A DNA stretch of 64,000 nt from positions 10,514,501-10,578,500 of the forward strand of contig CM076151.1 of assembly GCA_038025085.1 (NCBI GenBank). The letters are read 5' to 3'. This document shows positions 54,657-64,000 of this stretch, piece by piece. Source of the stretch: Tetragonia tetragonoides (lineage: Eukaryota; Streptophyta; Magnoliopsida; Caryophyllales; Aizoaceae). Both the position numbers and the translations under genes were made by a program. Every line of letters begins with the position of its first letter. Positions within the stretch are counted from its first letter, which is position 1. The notes beneath the pieces are model-generated. The model saw only the letters and a list, made by a program, of their open reading frames with translations, was not told where the DNA came from and did not search any database.

Positions 54657-56930
54657 TCACTGATTAACTTCTCCCTTCCTCTTAGCAATACACAAAGCGA
54701 ACCTCACATAGAGCTGATCCTTTGTGTCATCCAAGAAGCGGAAACATGCATGTCTCCAGGATATTTTCAGGATTAAACTCCCGCAAACTACCCAAAATCC
54801 TGTAATAAAACCAAGCAAGACACTTATGTACAGTCCTGGAAATAGATCGTCACTCTCTTTCTCTTCATGTTGAGGGCGGCTGTTATTTGGTGCTTCATCT
54901 CCCGCACACTTGGGTAGTGGAGGCCCACAAAGTAGTGGGTTCCCACTATAAGTTGAAGGATCAAAGCTCTGTAGCTGTGTGCCCTGTGGAATTCTTCCTG
55001 ATAAGTTGTTGTTTGACAAATTCAATGTGCCTAGAGAAGCCACATCAGCGAGGCTTGTTGGGATGCTACCAGAAAGATGGTTGCTTGATAGGTCAAGAAA
55101 TTCCAAAGCTGTTATCTGCCCAATATTTGACGGAATGCTACCTGTCAAATTGTTTCCGGCCAAGTCCAAGGAGGACAAACCTCTGAGAGCACAAATTCCA
55201 TTGGGAATTTGTCCTTGTAACTTGTTGTTTGAAATGGCAATGGATTTCACCAGTCCCAAAGATCCCGTAAAGAGTCGCTCTTTTGTTTTCCACATAATTA
55301 CGCCATTCTCAAAAATACCCAAGTAATCAGAGGCATTTGTCATTGCAGTGAGATTGTATATGCATTCTGGAATAGTTCCCGAGAATCGGTTAGCTGAAAG
55401 ATCCAAAACTTGGAGGCTGGATAATTGACAGATGCTTAAAGGGAGCTTTCCCTCAAAATTGTTGTTTCGTAGGTTGAAAATGCTAATATGTTTATTGGAG
55501 CTCCCAATCGTAGGGGCCATATGCCCAGTAAAAGAGTTATGGCTAATGTCAAGAGCAGACAAATTTGTAATGTTCTTCAGTAGTAAAAAAAGTTCACCAT
55601 AAAAGCTGTTGTTACGCAAGCTCAAAAACCCAAGCTGGTTCAAAGCAGCAATAGATGTGGGCAGAACTCCAGTGAACTTATTGTTTCCTAGGTCGAGATA
55701 TTGTAGTTGATCGAAATTGACCTAACAATCTGGAAGCTCACCTTCTAACAAGTTGTCTGAAAGGTCAAGTTGATTTAGCATCGTTTTTGTCACTACAGAA
55801 CTTGACCTTTCACACAAGAAAGGATTGGAATTGGAAAAGCTGTTGTTAGCCAATGATAAATAGGATACATTTCTGAGCCATAATGGTATTGCACCCTCCA
55901 GGCAGTTTGAACTCAAATCTATGGAATAGATGTTATAAAAGTCAGTTGATAAATTTGGCAGAGTACCATTGATCTTATTGTGTGAAAGATCCAAATCCAG
56001 GAGACCAGACGACAAGGTGTCCCAAAAAGCAGGTGGAATAGAGTCTGAAATTCCCGTATTAGCTAGATAAAGGTCTAATAAGTTAGTTTGGGTAAGAAGC
56101 CAGTTGGGAAAAGAAGGGCCAACCTTGCAGGAACTCAAAACTATCAAGTCCAGCTGAAATGGAGGAATCCAATTGGCACTGATGTTCACCACTAGTGCTG
56201 GATTATCGCCCAAGCTCAAATAAGTTAATCTCGAAAGATTAGACAAGTGCCTCTCTGAGACAGTGCCTTGGAGGGTGTTGTTAGAAAGGTCTAAATATGT
56301 CAATAAAGTGAATTTGTTGAGCGACTCGGGAATTGGACCCCGCAGTCCATTACCGCGTAGACTCAAGAACTCTAGTTTGGGGTAGGCACAATTAGATAAG
56401 GGTTGGATGATGCTCGAGATGTCGTTACTTAAGTTGTTGTGGCTTAAGTCTAGCGTTTTTAAACTACATAATAAGCTATTAGCAGCGGCACGGCTTTTTG
56501 GCGGGGTAATCCATTGCAAATTATTGTAGCTCAGGTCCAACACGATCAAATGCTTCAACTCGAGGAGAGAAGGACTCACTTTACCTTGGAAACAATCTTT
56601 GATAATAAGTTTTTGATTGGTGCCGTTGATATAGGCCCCACTAAGACCGAGCTCGATGACATGGCCTGTGTGGTCGCTGCAGGTGACACCAAACCAAGTG
56701 CAGCAGTCTGGATTTTGGTGATGGTCTCCCCAATCCGACAGGATTCCGCAGTTATGAACCGCAGTTTTGAATTTGAGCAGAGCTTCTCTTTCGTGGTCGA
56801 TGCACCGGAGGATGGTGCCATTATTATTATTAGTGCTTACACCGTCGGAACCATTGCTCAAGTAGGACAGCAATAATAGCCAACCAACCACAATGAGAAG
56901 CCAAGAGGATGACAATAATTCTAATTTCAT
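54657..56930 (-). pseudogene. RLP gene with a single nonsense codon
   Basis: ATG at 56930 opens a signal peptide (KLELLSSSWLLIVVGWLLLL), LRRNT_2 (CIDHEREALLKF ... CCTWFGVTC) and LRRs very like those of the 27018 gene. At ~55722 the conserved tryptophan of LPDCWVNFD is a TAG codon. Beyond it the same frame stays open to the cap PLLCGPPLPKCAGD, the transmembrane helix SVLLGFITGFWVVCGSLIL and a tail ending KRKGEVNQ. Read through, the protein would be ~757 residues. TGG-to-TAG is one substitution, so this may be a recent null allele. A longer frame upstream of 56930 starts at TTG, and the ATG here fits the signal peptide better. Confidence 0.9.
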
Positions 56931-57089
56931 GGGAGGAATATTTTTGTTATTATTATTATGGATTATCAAAAAGGTGCTGAGTGTGTTTGTGTAGAACCCA
57001 AGCTTGCTTGTTTAGTTAATTAAGGGGACGGACGGGTATGTATTTTAGTATTTATAGAGAGATATTCACGTATGTATGTGATGATTAAA
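56931..57089 (-). other. Short 5' flank of the 54657-56930 RLP
   Basis: Contains TTGTTTAGTTAATTAAGG and TATTTATAGAGAGATATTCAC, which match the relic RLP's flank at 4540-4575. It probably includes core promoter DNA. Confidence 0.45.
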
Positions 57090-57621
57090 GTCATTCATTG
57101 ACTCCAAGTCTTCAATATAAAAGGTTGTACTAGGACTAGGAGGTACCACAATGAAACTTCCTATGGTTCCCCATCCTCAACGACACACGGTAAAAGATAC
57201 TCCTTTCCAACTAGCAGTTCAAATCAAATCAAATCAAATTCTCCACTAGCAATTGGAAGTAGTGTGGTTAATTAGTGGAGTCTAACTAGTTGCATGATTA
57301 GTGGTAGTAGTGAGCATAATGTATCTCATGTTAAGCTTCATTATAATTAGAAGTTGTTTAGAGACCAGGCCATATAACTTCATATATATTGTACTCAATT
57401 GTTAATTGGAATGCAGTTTAGAAAATCAAATCTATAAATTTGCATCTGTTCTTATTATCATCTCTTTCTCCTCTATTTCCGCCAAAGCCCAAATGGTTAA
57501 TCTGTAGTTAAAAACGAGGATCTGAGTTTACATAAGGAACCCGGATTGTTTGTAAGGCCAATGATTGTGAAAAGCAGACCCAAAGGCCTTGGCAAATTCC
57601 AAACTGTTGCCCACTACAAAA

Positions 57622-57887
57622 CATGTGTGGACTTAGTCCATGGTGGACCAATATCTGGAGTCACCCCTTACTTCACAGTCACTCCCCTTTAAAAGTTGAG
57701 TCACCTCTACTTCACCTAGAGTCACCCCTCAAATTTATACTTGGCACCACCCCTAGTTCACCTGGAGCCACTCCCCTACTTTACTTGGAGCCACCCCCCT
57801 ACTTTACCTGGAGCCACCCCCTACTTCACCTGCAGCCACCCCTCAAAATTACTTGACCCAAGGTAGACTAAGTTTACACAAGACATG
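57622..57887. mobile_element. MITE-like inverted-repeat element, family copy D
   Basis: Duplicate of copy B at 31524-31789 with a few substitutions (for example ACTTGACCCAAGGTAGACTA at its right end). Same inverted ends and internal short repeats. Confidence 0.7.
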
Positions 57888-58436
57888 CTGGTTACCCACT
57901 TCCCACTGAACCCTTTATAGGCCAGCCCATTGTTATATTCACGAGGCTTTATTGGAGCATGCAAATACAATTGGGCTGGAGTCAGTTGTACCTCTCTATG
58001 AAGACCTTCTAATAGTGGAACGAATTACTTTATGAATGAAGAATAAGGGTGACTTTTTATTCAAAACACAAGTCATCATTATTTTTTTTCACAAAAGTTA
58101 GCCCATTTCACCGTGAAACAATTTTATACAATTTTTTTTGTATCTCTAATAACCTCTAGATTGCGCACGCGAAAAAAATAGCGCTTTTTTTCACGGTCCT
58201 GCTTGAGCTGCAGGACTTTTGGCTGATCCGATCCAAAATCGACATTAATGTCCATGTATATGCAACTTGAGACAAGTTGAGATACTATGATATATGTAAT
58301 AGATATTCATGATGTAAGTTGATAACACATAAAATGATTCAAGCGGTTTTGAGATAGCGGTTGTAGTACTCAGTTTTTATGTTATTGAATATATTAGATA
58401 CAATTTCGATTTTCCTCCCTCTCTATCTGAGACTGG

Positions 58437-58862
58437 GGCCTGTTTGGCACTTGGTTGATAATATTAATTGTTGGATGGTGGCTGGTGGTATATGACTGGT
58501 ATTGTTACTTAGTTGATTTGACCGGCTGATAATATTGGATGTCTGAAAAGAGATGTTTGGTAACATTGGCTGATAACATTTAGCTGGTTCCATGTAAAAT
58601 GACCTATAAGGACATTCATATGATAGAGGAATTTGATGACATAGAAGTAATTATTGCAAGTCTTGGACTATATTGTCATGGGACTACAGTAATGCCACCG
58701 GCCAATACTCATAAGCTACCTTCTTTGGCTTTTCAAAAGTTGATTTGTGGGAACTCAAAAGTCAATCTCACAAGTTAATATCCAAACACCAATATTAGAT
58801 GGTGGACTAATCAAACATTCCAATTTTGCCAAAAATCATCCCACAAGCGAATATCCAAACAT
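58437..58862. mobile_element. Possible Tourist/Harbinger-like MITE, second copy
   Basis: Equivalent of 32337-32770 in the duplicated block. The right end is cut: ATATCCAAACATATATGG replaces CCAAACACCCTCTTGAATATATATGG, an 11-base deletion across the terminus. Confidence 0.4.
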
Positions 58863-59291
58863 ATATGGGAACTTGAATGCTCAAGGTTATGTATGCTTGT
58901 GTAAAATGATACTCCTATTTCACATGAATTCTTCTACTATATTCTGTTGCCCAATTTGCAATAAAATACACACAAGTGCCAACAAACAACCACTGTCGTC
59001 TCGCCTGGACCAACGTTTGGGGTACGAGTGAATGGTACTCAAGTACTCTAGTATGAGCAATGATTCATGTCTTCTCTTCTCGTCCCATGTATTAAATCAT
59101 TTTTTATTATAATTAGTTATATTTCCTGTGCGATGCACGAAATGTTTTATTAAATTATATTTAAAAATCACCATGTATTCATTATACACGCTTAAAATTA
59201 AGGTTGAAAATTTTAGACAAAAAACTTCGAAGAGTACAAGTTAAAAATCGAATGCTCAACATACATCCTAAAAGTACACCTCTAATCGCAT

Positions 59292-59670
59292 CCTCTTTTG
59301 ACTTGGCCGAATTTGAACGAATTACTTTATGAATCACTCCTTTCCCACTAAACACCCGGCCATAACATAGTCTTAATTTCAGTAGATAGTGTTCATCACG
59401 ATATAAATGCTAGAATTGCATATCTTTGACATTAAGTGCTTATTGGTTGATGTTTTCTTCTCTAGCAAATGGGAAACCTCTTTTGACTTGGCCGAATTTG
59501 AACGAATTACTTTATGAATCACTCCTTTCCCACTAAACACCCGGCCATAACATAGTCTTAATTTCAGTAGATAGTGTTCATCACGCGATATAAATGCTAG
59601 AATTGCATATCTTTGACATTAAGTGCTTATTGGTTGATGTTTTCTTCTCTAGCAAATGGGAAACCTCTTT
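59292..59670. repeat. Tandem duplication, 185-187-bp units
   Basis: CCTCTTTTGACTTGGCCG starts units at 59292 and 59477, and a partial third start (CCTCTTTTGAG) is at 59664. The two full units differ by very few bases (a CG dinucleotide in CACGCGATATAAATG). A very recent duplication. Confidence 0.9.
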
Positions 59671-59671
59671 T

Positions 59672-59755
59672 GAGTCTATCTCTCTCCTCTACCCCACACC
59701 CACAATACCCCTATGAAATCCAAAGGAGCCCACGGGGGAGGAGAGAGATAGACTA
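59672..59755. repeat. Inverted repeat (hairpin)
   Basis: GTCTATCTCTCTCCTC at 59674 pairs with GAGGAGAGAGATAGAC at about 59737-59752, with a C-rich loop. It could be a remnant of a small transposon or a structured RNA when transcribed. No terminator role is assigned. Confidence 0.6.
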
Positions 59756-60634
59756 ATAAACACATTTGTGTATATTACAATGAGTGTAAACCAATCATGG
59801 TCCTTTGTTTTTTGCTTCTCTATAACGGTTGTCATTCATATAATTGACTGCAAGTCTTGAATCAAAGGTTATTTCTTCCTAAGGTTGAACTTAAGCAACA
59901 GAGTAACATTGATTTGTCCCCCCATCCTCAAGGATACGCCGTAAAGGTCACTCCCTAACTAGCCGTTTAAATCAAATCAAATTAAATTCTCCACTAGCAA
60001 ATGGGCAAAACAGACCACTGAACTTTCAATTGTTAGTTTACGCTCCAAAATTAATTAAAGTGAATTATTAATGAAACACTCGTACTCCTATAGTTTTAAT
60101 GTTTAGTAACAAAACTATGTCCATTTAATATAAAAAAAAACAAAAAAACAAAACTATGTCCTAAGAATTAGAAGTAGTGTGGTTAATTAGTAGAGTCATT
60201 AACTACTTACATGATTAGTATTGTACTGGACATGTATCCCATGTTAAGCTTCATTTTTAGTTGAAAGTTGCTTAGAGATCATGCCTCCCTTTCCTCACAC
60301 TCTTCAACTCCAAACTCCCGACTTCTCTTTCTGCCATCTATGACCGATTGCCGCCCACACCTCTTCCCCCCCCCCCCCACCTCCCCTGCCCTCATTCTAC
60401 AATGGGGTTTATCCAGAAGAATGGTCTGATGTATGTGTATAGACTGGGGTTTATCAATGGCGTTAGATACTCAAAGGCCAGGTTTGATGGACTTGTCCTC
60501 ATTTGTGTACTTATTCTAGTGTCTGTTGGATAATTGGTTGAAGCAGAGGATAAAACTAGAGTTAGAATTACAGCTTTATTTTTAAAAGGAAGCAACTCAA
60601 CCAAGTAACATTACCTAAATGAAGTACTAAAGCA
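59756..60634. other. Intergenic; partial RLP upstream modules
   Basis: 59840-60005 repeats phrases of the 57095-57260 block (ATTGACTGCAAGTCTTGAATC, TTAAATTCTCCACTAGCAA). C14 lies near 60366. No gene is supported; the short frame at 60348-60533 has no family match. Confidence 0.45.
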
Positions 60635-62262
60635 CTATAAACTATCAAGATTGTACTTCAAACCAAGTGAAAATAATGTTTGAATGGTAGTGAATGAAAA
60701 AATATCATTTGTACCATCCTTTTGCTGGGGGGAATCATCTTCCTTAGGTGTGGTGGTTGGTACAACTTGTTCTCTTGGACACTTCTTTGGGAATGGTGCA
60801 CCACAAAGGTCAGGGTTGCCCTTATATGCTGAAACATAAAACCCCTGTAGCTGAGTCCCAGTTGGGATTCTCCCTGACAAGTTGTTATCAGACAAGTCTA
60901 AGATACCTAAGTAACTCAGATTGGCAAGGCTCCTGGGGATTTTGCCACAAAGATGATTGTTTGACAGGTCAAGGAATTCCAAGTTTGTTAGCTGACCAAT
61001 TTTCGATGTGATGCATCCGGTCAAATTGTTTCCTGATAAATCCATCGAGACTAAACCAACAAGAACTGAGAACTCAGAGGGGATTTCTCCTTCTAGCTCA
61101 TTGTCAGAAACATCAAAGGATTTAACAAGTCCCAACGAGTCCCCAAATTTTTGCTGTACTCTTTTCCACTTAACCCATGCAGCATAAGGGTATCTGAATC
61201 TCCCGTCTGAATAATTGAAAGACGAATGTATCAAGAAATCCGTCTTATTTGTCATTGCTGTAAACTAGAGATGTTTCAAGGCACCTAGAGATGACTGGAG
61301 ATGTTTCAAGGCACCTAGAGATGCAGGCAAGTTTCCAGAAAACCTGTTGTTATTTAGGATTAATGACGAAACATTTAAGGGAAATAATGGTATCGCACCC
61401 TTGAGGCAGTTCAAACTCAAATCTACCCGAGGTGAGTTGTAAAAGACAACTGAGAAATTTGGGAGGACCCCGAAAATCTTATTGTGCGACATGTTCAAGT
61501 ATGTCAAACGATATGACAATGACTTGAAAAAAGAAGCGGGAATAGAGTCTGAAATAATCGTATTAGCTAGATCTAGCCATGAGAAATTTGTTTGTGTTAA
61601 AAGCCACTTGGGAAAAGAAGGGCCCAACATGCAGGAACTCAGGTCTATAAAGTCCAGCTGAAATGAAGGAATCCAGTTGACACTGACGTTGACCACCAAT
61701 GCCAGATTACCCGACAAGCTCATTGTATTTAATCTCGAATGACTTGAGAAGTGCCTCTCGGAAAGAGTTCCTCGGAGCAAGTTGTCAGAAAGATCTAAAT
61801 ATGTCAATGAAGAAAACTTGTTGACCGACTCAGGAACTGGACCCTGGAGCATGTTGCCAGAAAGATCCAAGTACACTAGGTCCTGTTGGCACGTGCAGAT
61901 AAGGGTTGGATGATGAGGGACAGCTCAACGGTGAGGTTGTTGTAGCTTAAGTCTAATGTTTGTAAACTACATAAACCAGGACAGGCAAGGATTTTTGGCG
62001 GGGTAGTTCCATGAAAATTATTGTTGTTAAGCTGGAGAATGGTGAGATGGTTAAGGTTCCAAATATGGTCAGGAATGAGACCTTGAAGTTGATTATGAGA
62101 GAGGAGGAGTTGTGAAAGGGACGTCATCTTCCCCAAAGCACTTGGAATTGGACCAGAAAGCAGATTCCAAGATAAATCTAGATACGAAAGGGAGTGCATA
62201 CTCCCAAAAGCAGTCGGGATTGTACCTTGAAGTCTATTCCAAGCTAAACTCAGATAGGTAGC
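60635..62262 (-). pseudogene. Divergent RLP pseudogene with frameshift, internal deletion and a 30-bp duplication
   Basis: From 62262 the frame gives LRRs (ATYLSLAWNRLQGTIP, YLDLSWNLLSGPIP, LLLSHNQLQGLIP). It shifts frame near 61876 (after IIQPLS), then continues YLDLSGNMLQGPVPESVNKF, WIPSFQLDFIDLSSCMLGPSF and LKGAIPLFPLNVSSL. At 61264-61323 a 30-bp tandem duplication repeats SLGALKHL, followed by TAG. Sequence resumes at TAMTNKT and runs LRRs to IPTGTQLQGFYVSAYKGNPD and the cap LCGAPFPKKCP. It ends at 60635-60637 without a transmembrane helix. Compared with the intact RLP, several LRRs are deleted at the duplication point and the C-terminus is replaced. The subfamily is more distant than the other copies. 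The N-terminus is also absent. Confidence 0.85.
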
Positions 62263-62703
62263 ATTAAAGCAAATGATTAACCAAATGATGATTATGTTGT
62301 TGGTTACTAAGTTAATAAATAATAATGGCTGATTAAGAGAAACACACATATTGCAACTTGCATGTCACATTGCTAGTTAATGCTACTAAATGTCGTTTCA
62401 ACAGGACAAAAGGTTAGAGAAATTTGATTACTTATTGCTAGTCTTGCCCCAAGATACAACTACAAACATAGAAAACCAAGACTTTTCCACCCCTCAAGTC
62501 TTGGGGTACCTCCATATTGAGCCCTCATCACATACACAACAACGTGTGGAATATTCAAATTTCTACAATGAAAAATTTATATTTGTGCATCCTTAATTGA
62601 GGTACTTTAAGCTCATGAATGAGTGGACCAGACATAAAATGGATTGAAGTTGAAAGTTCAAATTCTTAAAAATGCTTCGAAGTAAGAAGTGAAGTGAAAT
62701 TAC
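62263..62703. other. RLP-type upstream flank
   Basis: 62350-62640 aligns by eye with 450-573 plus 1351-1530 and with 29695-29900. No gene is seen. Confidence 0.5.
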
Positions 62704-63139
62704 CTTTGAGAATATATAGAACAAGCTTGAATTGAATGACAGCCAGAGATGCCAAACGCCATAGAACGAAATGTAAACCTGCCCACCACATGAAATTATC
62801 AAAATTGTCATTGTAGCAGTAGTATTACAATTTACATACAAGAAATTGCAACAAAACAGGAAAAAAACAAAAATTTAAAATTGTAGTGAATTGAAGAGAG
62901 ATGTAATATTGGACCTGAATTTATCTCTTCGCTTTTCCCCTCCTCTATTGCACCGCATCAAGCCATGCTAGGTTTCGTTCCGTACCTAAAATGAGAATTT
63001 CCGTAGCAAGCCTTGAAATTGCTTTCATCGAATCTTTCTTTGGCGTAGCAGAAGAGAGAGAAAATTGAAATTCGGTTGAAATGTTTTCTATGGGGGTAAT
63101 GAAATTAGGCTGAGTTTTGGGGTTAATAAACACCGCCAT
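62704..63139 (-). CDS. Candidate two 5' exons of an unidentified gene
   Basis: ATG 63139 in a good context (CACCCATGGCG) opens MAVFINPKTQPNFITPI ... KAISRLATEILIL (51 codons), ending at a GT donor after 62986. An intron with acceptor GTGGGCAG leads in phase to a 75-base exon at 62704-62778 (LHFVLWRLASLAVIQFKLVL), ending at another GT donor. The hydrophobic second exon could be a membrane segment, and the S/T-rich first part could be a transit peptide. Without the splice the frame runs into TAG. No further exons are visible before the RLP flank, so the gene is probably truncated. The family is not recognised. Confidence 0.35.
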
Positions 63140-63791
63140 GGGTGGTTGCCGGTGAATTCCTGTCTGGAATGAGAAAATGGGGTCACCGCTGACATCCGGT
63201 TTTTATATCAGCTACTGCTGATTCCCAATTCCCTCCCACCCTCCCCGAAGGAAGTCTGTATAACGTTTATATCTCAAAATAAAGTACATCCATTTTTACT
63301 AATCTATGTTCTCAAAATAAAAGAATTACTACAATATAAAGAAGGGAGTGGTTGAATAGTAGGAACTCATTTATCGAGTGTTTAAATTTCATCTTAGGCA
63401 TGGAATAACTTTAATTTCTTGACCAAATGTCCAACACTGTGAGATGCCAACAAACTAGCGCGGAAAAATAATCATTGTGATCAACAATAGATACCCTTAG
63501 TTTTGAAACAAAAAAAATAAAAATAATTACAATAGTTCATAAATTACAACTTTGAGACTCCTGTGTCCTGTCACAGGACATAATTGATGCTCTTTTTCCA
63601 CTACTACCCGCGAAGTCTAAATCTGTGTTATTTCTTTTCATACTCTTCGAGACATCTTTTTGGTCCTATTTTTTTTTGGTAAAAAATTTATTTGAGACGA
63701 TCTCACGGTGAGATAACTATTACATTTTGAACCAAAAATTTAATTTTTGAACAAAAAGTGTTTTTTAAGCACTTTTGACCGTGACAAAGCA
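63140..63791. other. Intergenic; probable promoter of the minus-strand candidate gene
   Basis: No coding exon. GAGACGATCTCACGGTGAG near 63690 starts a repeat-like A/T-rich stretch that leads into the terminal 209-bp repeat. Confidence 0.4.
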
Positions 63792-64000
63792 AAATTTATT
63801 TTTTAGACAAAAGGTGTATCTTTTCAGACAAAAACGGTTACATTTTGAAAGAAAACGATTACATTTTGAAAAAAAAAACGATAACATTTTGAAAAAAAAA
63901 CGGTTACTTTCAATCGTAATGAGATCATCTTGGACAAGACCTTTTTTTTTTCTTGTTCTTTTTTCCTCTTTAATAGCCACCTATATTGATTACCTAAATA
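63792..64000. repeat. Right copy of the 209-bp exact terminal repeat
   Basis: Identical by eye to 1-209 and cut off by the window end, so the repeat may extend further. Confidence 0.85.

Larger units (their letters stand above)
57090..59318. repeat. Segmental duplication, copy 2 (RLP upstream block)
   Basis: Near-identical to 30985-33240 across ~2.2 kb, including the embedded MITE-like element. It ends where the 186-bp tandem duplication starts. Confidence 0.85.

Noticed and set aside
59292..59670. Repeat array as a CRISPR
   Set aside because: Two full 186-bp units without short-repeat/spacer structure in a plant genome; simply a tandem duplication.

Overview
This 64 kb window looks like nuclear DNA of a flowering plant, most likely a eudicot. 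It is AT-rich, has spliceosomal introns, and carries plant gene families (a DYW-type pentatricopeptide repeat gene, an F-box gene, LRR receptor-like proteins, a polygalacturonase-inhibitor relic). Plant Copia, CACTA, PIF/Harbinger, L1 and RTE elements make up much of the rest. I saw no rRNA, tRNA, CRISPR or bacterial operon features. I cannot name the species from sequence alone.

Layout. 1-6370: a solo Copia-type LTR, a damaged PPR-DYW gene on the minus strand, and two receptor-like-protein (RLP) remnants. 6371-16931: a probable PIF/Harbinger element with nested insertions. Inside it sit a 3' piece of a PGIP-like gene, then an L1-type LINE fragment, then a complete Copia retrotransposon with indistinguishable LTRs. 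18497-26672: a complete CACTA element with a TNP2-like gene (one in-frame stop) and a second, En/Spm-type gene. 27018-29432: the only uninterrupted RLP gene. 29433-35600: RLP upstream DNA packed with small elements (a TRIM inside a hAT-like element, a foldback element, minisatellite-like DNA). 36700-39240: a LINE 5' fragment fused to an RLP fragment. 40858-43326: a frameshifted F-box gene whose intron holds an RTE LINE. 44091-46850: a duplicated segment and a degenerate ~318-bp satellite. 51430-62262: a LINE 3' end and three more RLP copies, all broken.

The main theme is a decaying RLP cluster. Seven RLP loci, all on the minus strand, range from a 36-codon relic to one intact gene. Their 5' flanks share repeated modules, one rich in TTGAC (W-box core) motifs, which fits a defence role. 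Segmental copying of these flanks, nested transposons and small tandem duplications explain most of the remaining DNA.

The first 209 bases recur exactly as the last 209 bases, so this locus may lie in a ~63.8-kb tandem duplication or come from a circular or overlapping assembly. I found no clearly new biochemical system. The most novel-looking items are a four-copy family of small inverted-repeat elements filled with short GGGGTGACTCC-like repeats, and the multi-level nest at 6371-16931.
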